Source of the DNA: Lentibacillus sp. JNUCC-1
GTDB taxonomy: Bacteria > Bacillota > Bacilli > Bacillales > Amphibacillaceae
Direction of reading: 5' to 3'
Assembly: GCF_009741735.1 (NCBI RefSeq)
Contig: NZ_WHOH01000003.1
Location: 620,001 to 684,000 of the forward strand
DNA: 64,000 nucleotides
Each line of letters opens with the position of its first letter. Position 1 is the first letter of the stretch. Made by a program: the position numbers and the translations under genes. Below the pieces are notes generated by a model that had not been told where the DNA came from, searched no databases, and saw only the letters and a list, made by a program, of their open reading frames with translations. Of this stretch, positions 1 to 10,236 are shown piece by piece.

Positions 1-472
1 GGTCCTTGGCGAAACGAGCTATGGCAAAGGAACCGTTCAGAATGCAGTTCCGATTGCAGAGGATGGCAGTGCAGTAAAATTGACCATTATGAAGTGGCTT
101 TCTCCTGAGGGGAACTGGATCAATGAGGTCGGTGTTGAACCTACAATTGAAGTTAAGCAGCCTGATTACTATTATACGAGTCCTGTAGATATCGAAAACA
201 CACTCGCATATGATCAAACAGGAGAAAAGATCAAAAACATTCAAGTCATGCTTGAAGGGCTGGGCTATGATACAGACCGTAAAGACGGATACTTTAGTAA
301 GGCTACAGAAAAAGCTGTAAAGGCCTTTCAAAAAGATAATTCTCTTCAGGTGACTGGGGAAATTGATAGTGAAACGGCCGGACAGCTTCAGCAAATGGTT
401 GTGGAGAAAGTCCGTAATGGTGAGGACGATCAACAAATGGAAAAAGCATTAAATGCATTGTATGAATCATAA
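1..472 (+). CDS. ctpB: C-terminal part of S41-family carboxy-terminal processing protease (CtpB-like), 5' end outside window
   Basis: The reading frame is open from base 2 and ends with TAA at 470-472, so only about the last 156 codons are present. The first residues, GETSYGKGTVQ, are the S41 peptidase segment carrying the lysine of the Ser-Lys catalytic dyad (Lys codon at 26-28). Downstream is a typical C-terminal peptidoglycan-binding repeat (about 230-380, helix-rich, with GYFSKATEKAVKAFQ). In B. subtilis CtpB is exported, cleaves SpoIVFA during sporulation and lies directly upstream of minJ, as here. Assignment to CtpB rather than CtpA rests on this order and is an inference. The protease and PDZ domains are outside the window. 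Confidence 0.88.
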   Translation, partial: VLGETSYGKGTVQNAVPIAEDGSAVKLTIMKWLSPEGNWINEVGVEPTIEVKQPDYYYTSPVDIENTLAYDQTGEKIKNIQVMLEGLGYDTDRKDGYFSKATEKAVKAFQKDNSLQVTGEIDSETAGQLQQMVVEKVRNGEDDQQMEKALNALYES

Positions 473-487
473 GCCGCTCCGTACAAG

Positions 488-524
488 CATGAATACTTCC
501 TGCATCAGTGGGGGTATTCATGCT
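488..524 (+). terminator. Stem-loop after ctpB, weak terminator candidate
   Basis: GCATGAATAC at 488 onward is followed about 17 bases later by its exact complement GTATTCATGC, giving a 10-bp stem. No T-run follows on the plus strand, so termination is uncertain. It may act as an mRNA-end structure between ctpB and minJ. Confidence 0.35.
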
Positions 525-559
525 GAAGGGGCACTAAAAAAGGGATGCAGGAGCAGGTG

Positions 560-1717
560 ATGACTATGCTTGTAGATTGGGGCATTGAACTGTTAAAAGG
601 CGTTGGACGACTGTTTCTTAACCCTTTATTGTATTGGGCTGTTTTACTGGTACTTATTGTAGGGTTAAAACGTCATCAGCGTGACCGGCGCAACTTCGGA
701 ATGAAAATATTTGGTCAAGGAACTGAAGTATCTTATACCATTCTCCCGTCTCTGATCATTGGTGCTGTTATATCATTGCTCATGGTCGGCGTCGGTGTTG
801 TTTTTTCTTATCAAACCCTTATGGTTCTTGCTGTTGTCGTTATTCTGTTGAGTGTGTCATTCAGACTGACCCTTCTGTCGGCAAGTTATACAATTGGTGT
901 GGCATATATCGTGCTTCTGTTTCTGCCATTAATATTCACCCGTCAATCATATTTTGAAAAAAACCTGTTTTCGAATACGAATTTTGTTGGACTTGCCATT
1001 CTTCTGGGAGTGTTTTTAATTGTTGAGGGAATCATCCTGAAACGGGTGAAAAAATCTCATACATATCCTGATTTAATGCTGAGCGAGCGGGGTGGCTGGA
1101 TCGGGCAACATCATTTGGGTAAAATGGCTGTCATTCCATTTTTTACTTTAATTCCAGCTGGAGCTATCGAACCATTCGCTGAATACTGGCCGTATGTTTC
1201 TTTTGGTGGTGACTCATACGGGTTGCTGGTATTTCCGTTTATAATCGGGTTTGATTATGCAGCCAGAGGATCACAGCCTGAAAAAGCGGCTGAGAAATTA
1301 GCTGGATCTATTATATTGCTCGGTTTCTTTGTTCTCTTATTATCCATTGGTAGCGTTTTTGCCGGATGGCTGTCTGCAGTTGCCATTGTATTCGGTATTG
1401 TAGGCAAGGAATGGATCAACTATCGGCATCGTGTTTCAGAATCAAGCAAACGTCCCTATTTTCCTGCAGGGGATGGCGGGCTAACCATTCTTGACATCAT
1501 TCCGGATTCACCGGCAGAACGCCTCGATATCATAGCAGGGGACCATGTCAAAAAAGTAAACGGTCAACAAGTGGCATCGATTCAATCATTTTATGAAGCC
1601 TTGCAGGGCAGTGGCGCCTTTTTCAAATTAGAATTGATTGATACGCGTGGCGAAGTGCGCTTTGTGCAAGGTGCCTTATATGAGGGGAACACCATGAACT
1701 GGGCATCCTATTTGTAA
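560..1717 (+). CDS. minJ: MinJ-like polytopic membrane protein with C-terminal PDZ domain
   Basis: About 385 residues, close to B. subtilis MinJ (397). The first two thirds are strongly hydrophobic with roughly seven or eight membrane segments. The last 90 residues form a PDZ domain (ILDIIPDSPAERLDIIAGD, then VNGQQV). MinJ links DivIVA to MinCD and helps place the division septum at midcell, with an added role in swarming. An ATG at 545 has no ribosome-binding site. AGGAG at 549-553 is well spaced for ATG 560, so I use 560; ATG 566 is also possible. It follows ctpB directly, as in B. subtilis. Function is transferred from family and order. Confidence 0.85.
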   Translation: MTMLVDWGIELLKGVGRLFLNPLLYWAVLLVLIVGLKRHQRDRRNFGMKIFGQGTEVSYTILPSLIIGAVISLLMVGVGVVFSYQTLMVLAVVVILLSVSFRLTLLSASYTIGVAYIVLLFLPLIFTRQSYFEKNLFSNTNFVGLAILLGVFLIVEGIILKRVKKSHTYPDLMLSERGGWIGQHHLGKMAVIPFFTLIPAGAIEPFAEYWPYVSFGGDSYGLLVFPFIIGFDYAARGSQPEKAAEKLAGSIILLGFFVLLLSIGSVFAGWLSAVAIVFGIVGKEWINYRHRVSESSKRPYFPAGDGGLTILDIIPDSPAERLDIIAGDHVKKVNGQQVASIQSFYEALQGSGAFFKLELIDTRGEVRFVQGALYEGNTMNWASYL

Positions 1718-1755
1718 AGCCCCCATTTCGGCTGCCCTCCTAGTCTATCAGCTCT

Positions 1756-1789
1756 CCACTGGAAAGATGTTTCCAGTGGCCTTTTTTTT
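1756..1789 (+). terminator. Rho-independent terminator after minJ
   Basis: CCACTGGAAA (1756-1765) pairs exactly with TTTCCAGTGG (1770-1779) across a GATG loop. A run of eight T follows at 1782-1789. Confidence 0.93.
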
Positions 1790-1907
1790 GCGGTTATGTT
1801 CAAATGTTCACATAGTAATAAAATTGTATAAGAGTTAAATACAGTTAACACTATTGGTATAGTAACAATTGAGGCGTTCACACATTAGCCATAAAGCTAC
1901 ATTTTAA

Positions 1908-1950
1908 TGTGATTTATATCACATGTGATCATCTCACCATATCATACAAT
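1908..1950 (+). promoter_or_regulatory. FNR/CRP-type operator plus -10 box of the nirK promoter
   Basis: TGTGATTTATATCACA at 1908-1923 matches the TGTGA-N6-TCACA consensus of Fnr-family regulators exactly. TACAAT at 1945-1950 fits a -10 box. A start near 1957 would put the operator centre at about -41.5, the classical position for FNR-activated promoters, and there is no good -35 box. A 10-bp palindrome, TCACATGTGA (1919-1928), overlaps the operator. This supports anaerobic activation of nirK. Which Fnr-family protein binds is not known from this window. Confidence 0.75.
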
Positions 1951-2019
1951 AGAATCAAAGATAAGATACAGCAACCGATAATAGGCAACATCTTATCTAA
2001 CTAAAATGAGGTGAGGAAT

Positions 2020-3062
2020 ATGTTTGGTAAAATGAAAGTTCGTCTGTTGGTCGTTTTAAGTATTCTGGTTTTAGTGCTTACAGCTTGTGCAGGAGGTACT
2101 GCGGAAAACACTTTAAAAGACAATAAAGATGATGCTGATATGGATGTTCAAGGTGTCAGTGCAAGCGAAGATACCAATATCATTGAACCTCATAAAGATT
2201 TGAACGACCCCGCTGTACCGCTAGAAATGGAACGGGATGGCACAGACGTATATGTAACAATGACAGCACAAATTACGGATATTGAAATCGAACCTGGCTA
2301 TGATTATAAAGCATGGACATTCAACGGTGAAGCACCTGGACCGCTGATTGTTGTGGAAGAAGGAGATACGATTCATTTCACATTGGAAAACAAAGATCCT
2401 TCAATACCCCACAGCATGGACTTCCACGCTGTACACACAGCACCTGACAAGAACTTTATAGATGTTATGCCAAATGAAGAAGGAACATTTTCTTACGATG
2501 CATCAAACCCTGGGTCTTCATGTATCACTGTGGTACAGATCCAGTTTTGGCGCATATCGCTAACGGCATGCATGGTGTCATCATTGTCGAACCTAAAGAC
2601 GGTTTTCCGACAGATGAGGAAGTTGACCAAGAGTATGTGGTTATTCAAAACGAATGGTACAAATATAACGATATGCAGGACATGATGGATGGAGAGCCTT
2701 CTCAGGTTGTATTCTCTACAAAAGCACTCCATGAAGGTCAGCCAAACACAAATGGCACTACAACAGCTGTTAAAGACAATCCGCTCACTGCAAAAGTTGG
2801 TGACAAAGTCAGACTTTACATTAACAATGTGGGGCCAAATGAGGTAAGCAGCTTCCATGTCGTGGGTACAATGTTTGACGATGTATACATTGACGGCAAC
2901 CCGGCGAACCACTACGAAGGCATGCAAACTGTTCTGCTCCCTGCAAGTGGCGGTGCAGTCGTAGAATTCACTGTGAAAGAAGCTGGCAAGTACCCATTTG
3001 TTACCCACCAGTTTAATCACGCAACAAAGGGTGCTGTTGGATTTATTGAAGTCACTGAATAA
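2020..3062 (+). CDS. nirK: Copper-containing nitrite reductase NirK, lipoprotein; frame broken by one missing base
   Basis: Reduces nitrite to nitric oxide outside the membrane. ATG 2020 follows GAGGTGAGG; a GTG at 2011 lies inside that site. The N-terminus is a lipoprotein signal ending LVLTAC (Cys about 23). Two cupredoxin domains follow. In the rejoined protein (about 347 residues) type 1 copper ligands are His131, Cys171, His179 and Met184; type 2 ligands are His136, His170 and a C-terminal His in THQFNHA; the catalytic Asp134 and the His in SSFHVVG are also present. The frame shifts at GGG 2512-2514: one more G would restore GVFMYHCGTDP. All active-site residues are intact across the two halves, so a sequencing undercall is likelier than a dead gene. 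Confidence 0.9.
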
Positions 3063-3080
3063 TATTCCGGTTACGAACAA

Positions 3081-3110
3081 ATCGCTCTCCAATCTGGAGG
3101 GCGATTTTTT
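3081..3110 (+). terminator. Rho-independent terminator after nirK
   Basis: ATCGCTCTCCA (3081-3091) pairs with TGGAGGGCGAT (3095-3105) with one G-T wobble, followed by T at 3105-3110. Confidence 0.93.
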
Positions 3111-3183
3111 AAGGCGTTTAAATGGGATGTTTAAAAGGGAATGCTGTAAATAGATATCAGGGCGTGGATACCGAGCAAAACAA

Positions 3184-3212
3184 TCGAATGTTTGTTCTGA
3201 TTATGATATAAT
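3184..3212 (+). promoter_or_regulatory. uvrB promoter with LexA (SOS) box
   Basis: An extended -10 (TG then TATAAT at 3207-3212) is preceded by CGAATGTTTGTTCT at 3185-3198. That is close to the Gram-positive LexA/DinR consensus (CGAAC-N4-GTTCG type), with the fifth base changed from C to T. The box lies between the -35 and -10 positions, where LexA would block polymerase. SOS induction of uvrBA is known in B. subtilis. Confidence 0.65.
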
Positions 3213-3310
3213 GAAATTTGTTTCTAACAAGCCGGCAATAAGGCCGACTCTTTGTTTGAGAAAGTATCATATATGCTAGACTAAGGATAACGTGATGGGA
3301 GGCTTGCGTT

Positions 3311-5293
3311 GTGGAGAATACGTTCGATCTTGTATCGCCTTATGACCCACAAGGTGATCAGCCAAGTGCAATTGAAGAGATTGTCGAGAGGGTTCTTACT
3401 GGCCAGCGTCATCAGACTTTGCTGGGGGCGACAGGGACAGGGAAGACGTTTACGATGTCCAATGTTGTTAAAGAAATTAACCGGCCAACTCTGGTCATTG
3501 CGCATAATAAAACACTGGCAGGTCAGCTTTACAGTGAATTTAAAGAATACTTTCCAAATAATGCTGTTGAGTATTTCGTTAGTTATTACGACTATTATCA
3601 GCCGGAAGCTTATGTGCCTTCCACTGATACTTTTATAGAGAAAGACGCGAGCATCAATGATGAAATTGATAAACTCCGACACTCTGCAACATCGTCTTTA
3701 TTTGAACGCCAGGATGTACTCATCGTGGCGAGTGTGTCGTGTATATATGGCCTTGGTTCCCCAGAAGAATATCGGAGTCAGGTGCTCTCGCTTCGTGTGG
3801 GAATGGAAAAGGACCGTGACAGTTTGCTGCGTGATCTGGTAGACATTCAGTATGCCAGAAACGATATTGATTTTCACCGCGGCACATTTCGTGTGCGTGG
3901 CGATTCAGTAGAAATTATCCCAGCTTCACACGAAGAACATTGTATGCGGATCGAGTTTTTCGGAGATGAAATAGACAGGATCAGGGAGGTCGACGCCCTG
4001 ACTGGAGAAATCATCGGTGACAGGGAACATGTAGCCATTTTCCCGGCATCCCACTTCGTCACCCGTGAAGAAAAAATGCAAAAAGCCATTAAGCTGATTG
4101 AATCCGAATTGCAAGTGCGGCTGAAAGAGCTCAGAGAACAAAATAAATTGCTGGAAGCCCAGAGGTTGGAACAGAGAACGAACTATGATCTGGAAATGAT
4201 GAATGAGATGGGTTTTTGTTCTGGCATTGAGAACTACTCGAGGCATTTGACGTTTCGCAATGAAGGGGATACACCTTATACATTGATCGATTATTTTCCT
4301 GAGGACTTCCTTGTGATTGTGGATGAATCCCACGTGACACTGCCACAGATCAGAGGCATGTACAATGGAGACAGGGCCAGGAAGCAGGTGCTTGTGGACC
4401 ATGGATTCCGATTGCCGTCGGCGCTTGATAACAGGCCTTTGCAATTTGAAGAATTTGAGAAGAAAACCAATCAGCTTGTTTACGTATCGGCAACGCCAGG
4501 TCCTTATGAACTGGAACATTCACCGGAAATGACTGAACAGATTATCCGGCCGACTGGGCTGCTCGATCCTGAGATTGATGTCCGGCCCATTGATGGACAA
4601 ATTGACGATCTCATCGGTGAAATCAACCAGCGCATTGATAAGGGTGAGCGTGTGTTGGTTACCACTCTGACAAAGAAAATGTCTGAAGATCTGACAGATT
4701 ATCTGAAAGAGATTGGTATGAAAGTTGCTTATTTGCACTCAGAGATTAAAACACTTGAGCGTATTGAAGTCATTCGTGATCTTCGTGTTGGGAAATATGA
4801 TGTGCTCGTCGGTATTAACTTGTTGAGAGAGGGCCTCGATATACCGGAAGTGTCACTCGTAGCGATTCTCGATGCTGATAAAGAAGGGTTTCTCAGATCC
4901 CAGCGTTCTCTCATACAAACGATGGGACGTGCTGCTCGAAATGAAAACGGTAGAGTTATTATGTATGCCGATAAGATAACAGATTCTATGCAAGTCGCGA
5001 TTGATGAAACAAGCCGTCGCCGGGAGATTCAGCAAGCTTACAACGAAGAACACGGCATCACGCCAAAAACGATTAAGAAAGACGTGCGTGATGTGATCCG
5101 GGCAACTATAGCGGCCAAAGATGAAGATACAGGCACTGAGAAAACCGCCAGCTTATCGAAACTGGCTAAGAAAGATAAACAAAAAGTGATCGAACAAATG
5201 GAAACAGAAATGAAAGAAGCAGCAAAATCGCTTGACTTTGAAAAAGCGGCTGAACTGCGTGATGTTATTTTTGAACTTAAAGCGGAAGGGTGA
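3311..5293 (+). CDS. uvrB: UvrABC excinuclease subunit B
   Basis: The 660-residue protein is the DNA-damage verifying helicase-like subunit of nucleotide excision repair. Walker [11 protein letters not shown] lies near residue 40. The beta-hairpin that clamps DNA is the [12 protein letters not shown] segment near residue 95. DEAD-like [10 protein letters not shown] and motif [11 protein letters not shown] follow, and a C-terminal UVR motif (about 625-660) contacts UvrC or UvrA. It starts at GTG 3311 after GATGGGAGG. uvrA follows after 8 bases, so the two are co-transcribed. Confidence 0.97.
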   Translation: MENTFDLVSPYDPQGDQPSAIEEIVERVLTGQRHQTLLGATGTGKTFTMSNVVKEINRPTLVIAHNKTLAGQLYSEFKEYFPNNAVEYFVSYYDYYQPEAYVPSTDTFIEKDASINDEIDKLRHSATSSLFERQDVLIVASVSCIYGLGSPEEYRSQVLSLRVGMEKDRDSLLRDLVDIQYARNDIDFHRGTFRVRGDSVEIIPASHEEHCMRIEFFGDEIDRIREVDALTGEIIGDREHVAIFPASHFVTREEKMQKAIKLIESELQVRLKELREQNKLLEAQRLEQRTNYDLEMMNEMGFCSGIENYSRHLTFRNEGDTPYTLIDYFPEDFLVIVDESHVTLPQIRGMYNGDRARKQVLVDHGFRLPSALDNRPLQFEEFEKKTNQLVYVSATPGPYELEHSPEMTEQIIRPTGLLDPEIDVRPIDGQIDDLIGEINQRIDKGERVLVTTLTKKMSEDLTDYLKEIGMKVAYLHSEIKTLERIEVIRDLRVGKYDVLVGINLLREGLDIPEVSLVAILDADKEGFLRSQRSLIQTMGRAARNENGRVIMYADKITDSMQVAIDETSRRREIQQAYNEEHGITPKTIKKDVRDVIRATIAAKDEDTGTEKTASLSKLAKKDKQKVIEQMETEMKEAAKSLDFEKAAELRDVIFELKAEG

Positions 5294-5301
5294 CTTGTTA
5301 A

Positions 5302-8184
5302 ATGGCAAGTAAATATATACAAATACAAGGTGCCCGGGCACATAATTTAAAAGATATTAATGTAAAAGTACCCAAGCAAAAACTCGTTGTGATGACCGGG
5401 TTATCAGGGTCGGGGAAATCATCACTTGCATTTGATACGATTTATGCTGAGGGGCAGCGGCGTTATGTCGAGAGTCTGTCTGCCTACGCAAGGCAGTTTT
5501 TAGGTCAAATGGACAAGCCTGATGTGGATGCAATTGAAGGCCTGTCTCCTGCGATTTCGATTGACCAGAAAACAACGAGCAAGAACCCGCGTTCAACTGT
5601 GGGAACCGTAACAGAAATCTATGATTACTTGCGTCTTTTGTTTGCACGGGTCGGACACCCGACATGCCCAATACATGGCATAGAAATTACATCGCAAACC
5701 GTTCAGCAGATGGTCGATCGGATTATGACTTATCCCGAGCGGACAAAGATGCAGATTCTAGCGCCGGTTGTTTCCGGCCGTAAAGGCGAACACGTCAAAG
5801 TATTTGAAGATCTGAAAAAGCAAGGATATGTCCGGATTCGCGTTGATGGTGAGATGCGTGAGGTCACAGAAGACATTCAACTTGAAAAGAATAAAAAACA
5901 TTCGATTGAAGTGGTTGTTGACCGTATTGTCGTCAAAAAAGGTGCCGAGGGCCGACTCAGTGATTCGATTGAGACGGCGCTACCTCTGGGCGACGGCAAA
6001 ATCATCGTTGATGTGATTGGCGATGAAGAATTGCTGTTTAATGAAAACCACGCCTGTCCCATTTGTGGTTTTTCAATAGACGATTTGGAACCACGTCTCT
6101 TTTCGTTTAACAGTCCTTATGGTGCTTGCCCGACATGTGATGGATTGGGCACCAACCTTGAAGTGGATCTGGAACTTGTCATACCTGATTGGAATTTATC
6201 TTTGAAAGAACATGCTCTGGCTCCTTGGGAACCAATTAGCTCGCAATATTATCCGCAGCTTTTAAAGAGTGTATGCGATCACTATGACATTGATATGACG
6301 ATACCGATAAAAGACATTCCCAAGAAGAAAATGGATAAGATTTTATACGGTAGCGGTAAAGATAAGATCCGCTTTGTTTTTACCAATGACTTTGGTCAGA
6401 CACGAGACAGCAAGGTACAATTTGAAGGTGTGCTGAACAACGTCGCACGGCGCTATCGTGAGACTTCTTCTGATTTTATCAGAGAAAATCTCAGTAAATA
6501 TATGGCTCAAAAAAACTGTCCAACCTGTGAAGGAAACCGATTGAAACCAGAAGCACTGGCTGTGCTGATTAATGGCAAACATATCAGTGCTGTAACCGAT
6601 TTTTCCATTCTTGAGGCTAAATCATTTTTTGAAAGCCTTGATTTGACCGAAAAAGAAATCCAGATTGCCCGGTTGATTCTAAAAGAAATTCTTGCGCGTC
6701 TTGAGTTTTTAAATAATGTCGGTCTGGATTATTTAACCCTATCCCGTTCAGCCGGCACACTTTCAGGAGGAGAAGCTCAGCGGATCAGGCTCGCCACTCA
6801 GATCGGTTCTGCTTTAACAGGGGTTTTGTATGTGTTGGACGAACCTTCCATTGGTCTCCACCAACGCGACAATGACCGCTTAATTGGCACACTAAAAAGC
6901 ATGCGTGACTTGGATAATACACTCATTGTTGTAGAACACGATGAAGACACAATGTTGGCAGCGGACTGGCTGATTGATATTGGCCCTGGAGCAGGTGAAC
7001 ATGGCGGTGAAATTGTTGCTGAGGGGTCTCCTAATAAAGTCATGAAAAACAAGAAATCTTTAACCGGACAATATTTATCCGGAAAGAAATTCATCCCGTT
7101 GCCAGCTTCCCGCCGTAAACCGGATGATCGGCATATTGATATCATTGGTGCAACGGAAAACAATCTTAAGAACGTTGACGCACAGATTCCCATCGGTCTA
7201 TTGAATGTTATAACAGGTGTCTCAGGATCAGGGAAAAGCACATTGATCAATGAAATACTCTATAAATCATTGGCCAAACAATTATACAAAGGCAAGGTCA
7301 AGCCAGGGGCCCACGAAACCATTAAGGGTATTGACCATATTGAAAAGGTGATTGATATTGATCAGTCCCCAATTGGCAGGACCCCACGCTCTAACCCTGC
7401 GACATATACAAGTGTGTTTGACGATGTTCGCGAGGTGTTTGCTCAAACAAACGAAGCTAAAATACGAGGATATAAAAAAGGGCGCTTTAGTTTTAATGTT
7501 AAAGGCGGACGCTGTGAAGCTTGTCGGGGAGATGGCATTATTAAAATTGAAATGCATTTCCTGCCGGATGTTTATGTGCCATGTGAAGTCTGTAACGGCA
7601 AACGTTATAATAGAGAAACGTTAGAGGTTAAATATAAAGGCAAAAGTATCGCTGATGTTCTCGATTTAAGGATAGAAGAAGCGTTGGACTTTTTCGCCAA
7701 TATACCCAAAATCAAACGCAAATTGCAGACAATTGAAGACGTCGGTCTTGGCTACATTAAACTTGGGCAACCGGCTACAACACTTTCCGGTGGTGAAGCG
7801 CAACGTGTTAAACTGGCAAGTGAACTGCATAAGCGTTCAAACGGCAAGTCATTTTATATTCTGGATGAACCGACCACAGGGCTCCACACTGAGGATATTA
7901 AACGATTAATGGGTGTGCTGCAGCGCATCGTCGATAACGGAGATACGGTCCTGATCATTGAACACAATCTGGATGTCATCAAACTGGCGGATCACATTAT
8001 AGATCTGGGGCCAGAAGGTGGGGATCGCGGCGGACAGATTATCGCTTCCGGGACGCCGGAAGCCATAGCTGCCACAGATGGATCCTACACAGGTAAGTAC
8101 CTGGCTCCGATTCTCGAACGCGATCGCAAGCGAACAGAAGACATGTGGGCGGCTAAAGAAAAAACCGGAGCAGGTGCAAAGTAA
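5302..8184 (+). CDS. uvrA: UvrABC excinuclease subunit A
   Basis: The 960-residue damage-recognition ATPase has two ABC modules. The first has Walker [10 protein letters not shown] near residue 30, a zinc-finger CPICG...CPTCDGLG about residues 250-285, and signature LSGGEAQR. The second has Walker [10 protein letters not shown], zinc module CEACRGDG...CEVCNGKRY, and again LSGGEAQR. Length and module order are normal for bacterial UvrA. ATG 5302 follows AAGGGTGA that overlaps the end of uvrB. It dimerises and loads UvrB on damaged DNA. Confidence 0.97.
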   Translation: MASKYIQIQGARAHNLKDINVKVPKQKLVVMTGLSGSGKSSLAFDTIYAEGQRRYVESLSAYARQFLGQMDKPDVDAIEGLSPAISIDQKTTSKNPRSTVGTVTEIYDYLRLLFARVGHPTCPIHGIEITSQTVQQMVDRIMTYPERTKMQILAPVVSGRKGEHVKVFEDLKKQGYVRIRVDGEMREVTEDIQLEKNKKHSIEVVVDRIVVKKGAEGRLSDSIETALPLGDGKIIVDVIGDEELLFNENHACPICGFSIDDLEPRLFSFNSPYGACPTCDGLGTNLEVDLELVIPDWNLSLKEHALAPWEPISSQYYPQLLKSVCDHYDIDMTIPIKDIPKKKMDKILYGSGKDKIRFVFTNDFGQTRDSKVQFEGVLNNVARRYRETSSDFIRENLSKYMAQKNCPTCEGNRLKPEALAVLINGKHISAVTDFSILEAKSFFESLDLTEKEIQIARLILKEILARLEFLNNVGLDYLTLSRSAGTLSGGEAQRIRLATQIGSALTGVLYVLDEPSIGLHQRDNDRLIGTLKSMRDLDNTLIVVEHDEDTMLAADWLIDIGPGAGEHGGEIVAEGSPNKVMKNKKSLTGQYLSGKKFIPLPASRRKPDDRHIDIIGATENNLKNVDAQIPIGLLNVITGVSGSGKSTLINEILYKSLAKQLYKGKVKPGAHETIKGIDHIEKVIDIDQSPIGRTPRSNPATYTSVFDDVREVFAQTNEAKIRGYKKGRFSFNVKGGRCEACRGDGIIKIEMHFLPDVYVPCEVCNGKRYNRETLEVKYKGKSIADVLDLRIEEALDFFANIPKIKRKLQTIEDVGLGYIKLGQPATTLSGGEAQRVKLASELHKRSNGKSFYILDEPTTGLHTEDIKRLMGVLQRIVDNGDTVLIIEHNLDVIKLADHIIDLGPEGGDRGGQIIASGTPEAIAATDGSYTGKYLAPILERDRKRTEDMWAAKEKTGAGAK

Positions 8185-8196
8185 CACTTCAAACGA

Positions 8197-8233
8197 AAAC
8201 GGGAGGGCTGCATATCACCAGCCTCCCGTTTTT
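8197..8233 (+). terminator. Rho-independent terminator after uvrA
   Basis: AAACGGGAGGGCTG pairs with AGCCTCCCGTTT around an eight-base loop, with a short T-run ending near 8233. It closes the uvrBA operon. Confidence 0.9.
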
Positions 8234-8272
8234 CAATATGAATTACAACACCTATTTTTTAGTACGTAATTT

Positions 8273-8301
8273 TTGACGCACATAAGTCATTTCGGTAAGG
8301 T
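8273..8301 (+). promoter_or_regulatory. Possible promoter of yojF-bshB2
   Basis: TTGACG at 8273-8278 and TAAGGT at 8296-8301 are 17 bases apart. The -35 is good and the -10 is weak. It sits between the uvrA terminator and yojF. Confidence 0.4.
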
Positions 8302-8332
8302 AAAAGAGAGTTAATCAGGAGGGAATGGGAAC

Positions 8333-8686
8333 ATGGAACCAATTAAAATTGACACCGTCCAGGAAAAACTGGATTCATTTCTTAATAAAGATGTGTATAT
8401 TCATATAGAAACAACAAACGGCGCTTATGCCAGTCACTTTGATCAGCAGTCTTATAATGTTGGAGCTTATGTACGGAATGCATCAGTCACATTTAACCAG
8501 GCGAAAATTGTAGGAGAAGGCCCAGCATACCGGGTTGGTCTTAAAATGGAAAAAGGCTGGATCTATGCTGAAGGATTGACAGACTGGACGATGCACGAAG
8601 AAGAGAAAATGCTAATGGCTGGGCATGACCGTGAAGGCCGGCTCATGGTGGCTCTGCAGATCAGTGAAACACCATTTGATTATTAA
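8333..8686 (+). CDS. yojF: DUF1806 family protein YojF
   Basis: A soluble 117-residue protein matching the DUF1806/YojF family in length and style, with no signal peptide or membrane segment. ATG 8333 follows AGGAGGGAATGGGAAC. In B. subtilis yojF is next to yojG (bshB2), and the same pair is kept here with 34 bases between. The biochemical role of YojF is not known. Constant pairing with a bacillithiol deacetylase suggests an accessory role in thiol metabolism, but that is inference. Confidence 0.85.
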   Translation: MEPIKIDTVQEKLDSFLNKDVYIHIETTNGAYASHFDQQSYNVGAYVRNASVTFNQAKIVGEGPAYRVGLKMEKGWIYAEGLTDWTMHEEEKMLMAGHDREGRLMVALQISETPFDY

Positions 8687-8720
8687 ATAAGTCATATAAG
8701 GAAAGAGAAAGGTGAAATAT

Positions 8721-9395
8721 ATGGAATCACACGTTGTTGTTATATTCCCGCATCCGGATGATGAGTCGTTTGGAACTGCTGGCACAATTGCTAAATTCAG
8801 AGAGGAAGGTGTGCCTGTCACTTATTTATGTGGCACGCTCGGTGAAATGGGCCGTAATATGGGCAAACCTGCTTTCGCAAATCGAGAAACATTGCCGAAA
8901 ATCCGTAAGCAAGAATTACAAGATGCCTGTGCCGCGCTTGATATTGACTTGCACATGCTTGGTTACCGAGATAAAACAATGGAATACGAAGATCGTCAGG
9001 AGGTTGCGCGTCATCTTAAAACGTATTTGGATGAGATCCAACCGAGCCTAGTGATTACACACTATCCAGGGTATGCTGTCCACCCCGATCATAATGCCAT
9101 GGCCGCAGCAGCTATTGAGGCGATCCGCATGATGGAGCCTAACAATCGTCCAAAGGTATGGGCCCATGCCATTTCTAATAACAGAGAAGAAGTGTTGGGC
9201 AAACCGGACGTGTCCCTTGATGTTCGCCCATGGTTTGATCAAAAGATGAAAGCCATCTTCGCCCATGACTCCCAGGCAAGTGGCATGATGTCAAAATTTA
9301 AAGAGGCGCAAAGCTCATCTGTAGATATGCAGGAAGCAGCAGAACGGCACCTTGGCCATGAACAATACCACCTTTGGCAATTTGATGACGCATGA
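8721..9395 (+). CDS. bshB2: Bacillithiol biosynthesis deacetylase BshB2 (LmbE family)
   Basis: Predicted zinc hydrolase that removes the acetyl group from N-acetylglucosaminyl-malate to give GlcN-malate, the second step of bacillithiol synthesis; paralogues also cleave bacillithiol S-conjugates. The LmbE motif PHPDDESFG near the N-terminus and HYPGYAVHPDHNA mid-protein supply the metal-binding residues. Length is 224 residues from ATG 8721, preceded by GAAAGAGAAAGGTG; a GTG at 8712 in the same frame lies within that region. It is paired with yojF. Confidence 0.9.
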   Translation: MESHVVVIFPHPDDESFGTAGTIAKFREEGVPVTYLCGTLGEMGRNMGKPAFANRETLPKIRKQELQDACAALDIDLHMLGYRDKTMEYEDRQEVARHLKTYLDEIQPSLVITHYPGYAVHPDHNAMAAAAIEAIRMMEPNNRPKVWAHAISNNREEVLGKPDVSLDVRPWFDQKMKAIFAHDSQASGMMSKFKEAQSSSVDMQEAAERHLGHEQYHLWQFDDA

Positions 9396-9421
9396 ACACA
9401 TTCAAATAAGGAGTGATTTCA

Positions 9422-9619
9422 ATGACAAAACGGTTATATCGTTCTGAAAAGGACCGGATGCTGGCTGGCATTTGCGGAGGTCTCGGAATCTATTTCAACA
9501 TTGATGCAACGTTGATTCGATTGATTTTTGTTGCTGGCATGTTGTTCAGTGCTTTTACGCTCCTCTTGGTTTATCTCGTTGCCATCTTCATCATCCCAAA
9601 TGAGTCGGAGGTGAGGTAA
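9422..9619 (+). CDS. yvlC: PspC domain protein (YvlC-like)
   Basis: A 65-residue membrane protein of the PspC family: an N-terminal RLYRSEKDRMLAGICGGLG segment followed by one or two hydrophobic helices and a charged end. ATG 9422 follows AAGGAGTGA; an upstream in-frame GTG overlaps that site. PspC proteins take part in envelope stress responses and in B. subtilis yvlC is in the yvlABCD operon. The stop codon overlaps the ATG of the next gene (TAATG), indicating translational coupling. Confidence 0.88.
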   Translation: MTKRLYRSEKDRMLAGICGGLGIYFNIDATLIRLIFVAGMLFSAFTLLLVYLVAIFIIPNESEVR

Positions 9620-9972
9620 TGTTTGTCAGGTGGATTATCTCCGTTTTGCTCAGTGCCGTTGCGCTAATCGCAACGGCACAACTTCTGGATGGGTTTATCC
9701 TTGAGAGTTTTGGCTGGGCAATAATAGCCAGTATTGTGCTCGGAGTGCTGAATGCAATTGTCCGGCCAATACTCGTCATATTAACCCTGCCGATTACCGT
9801 GGTCAGTCTTGGTTTATTTTTATTTGTGATCAACGCCATTACACTTTGGATCACGCAGCTGCTGATTGACGATGCCTTTGTAATCGAAGACTTCGGCACA
9901 GCCCTCATCGCCGCCATTATCCTATCAATCCTGAACCTGATCCTGAACAAACTAACCAAAGACGTCAAATAA
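9619..9972 (+). CDS. yvlD: Phage-holin-family-4-like membrane protein YvlD
   Basis: The 117-residue protein has four hydrophobic helices, matching the YvlD/DUF360 family often named phage holin family 4. It overlaps yvlC by one base, with GGAGGTGAGG just upstream. No other phage genes are present, so the holin name is only a family label. In B. subtilis it lies in an envelope-stress operon. The exact role is unknown. Confidence 0.87.
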   Translation: MFVRWIISVLLSAVALIATAQLLDGFILESFGWAIIASIVLGVLNAIVRPILVILTLPITVVSLGLFLFVINAITLWITQLLIDDAFVIEDFGTALIAAIILSILNLILNKLTKDVK

Positions 9973-10054
9973 ACCAACCAGCTTTAGACCAAATCGTTAC
10001 TTAACACACAGTTTCCGTAAACAACGAACTAACTTAAGACTGCCTCATGCAGCC

Positions 10055-10169
10055 GCTCGGGGGAAACACTGCGCTTTCCGCGGGCGCTGCTGAGCCTCCT
10101 CGGTCTACCGACCTCCGGGGTCTCACCGAGGCTTGTCCTCCCGCTGGAGTCTCCGTGTTTCCCCCGAGC
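10055..10169 (-). repeat. Type B hairpin repeat, inverted copy
   Basis: Begins GCTCGGGGGAAACACTG and ends with AGTGTTTCCCCCGAGC-like complement, so it can fold end to end. Read on the minus strand it matches the elements at 10535 and 25179, including the block from CTAGCTCGGGG to GGAGACTCC. It belongs to the same dispersed family. Confidence 0.75.
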
Positions 10170-10236
10170 TAGTTGAGTGGCGCTCACCTTCCTGCTGGCC
10201 TTCTTAAGTAGAAGGATCGTCCAAGCCACTGAAAAA

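Noticed and set aside
2493..3092. Minus-strand open frame of 199 codons opposite nirK
   Set aside because: It is antisense to conserved copper-site codons of nirK and has no family likeness or start signals.
9619..9972. Prophage remnant suggested by the holin family name
   Set aside because: YvlD is a chromosomal envelope-stress gene in Bacillus and no other phage gene is nearby.
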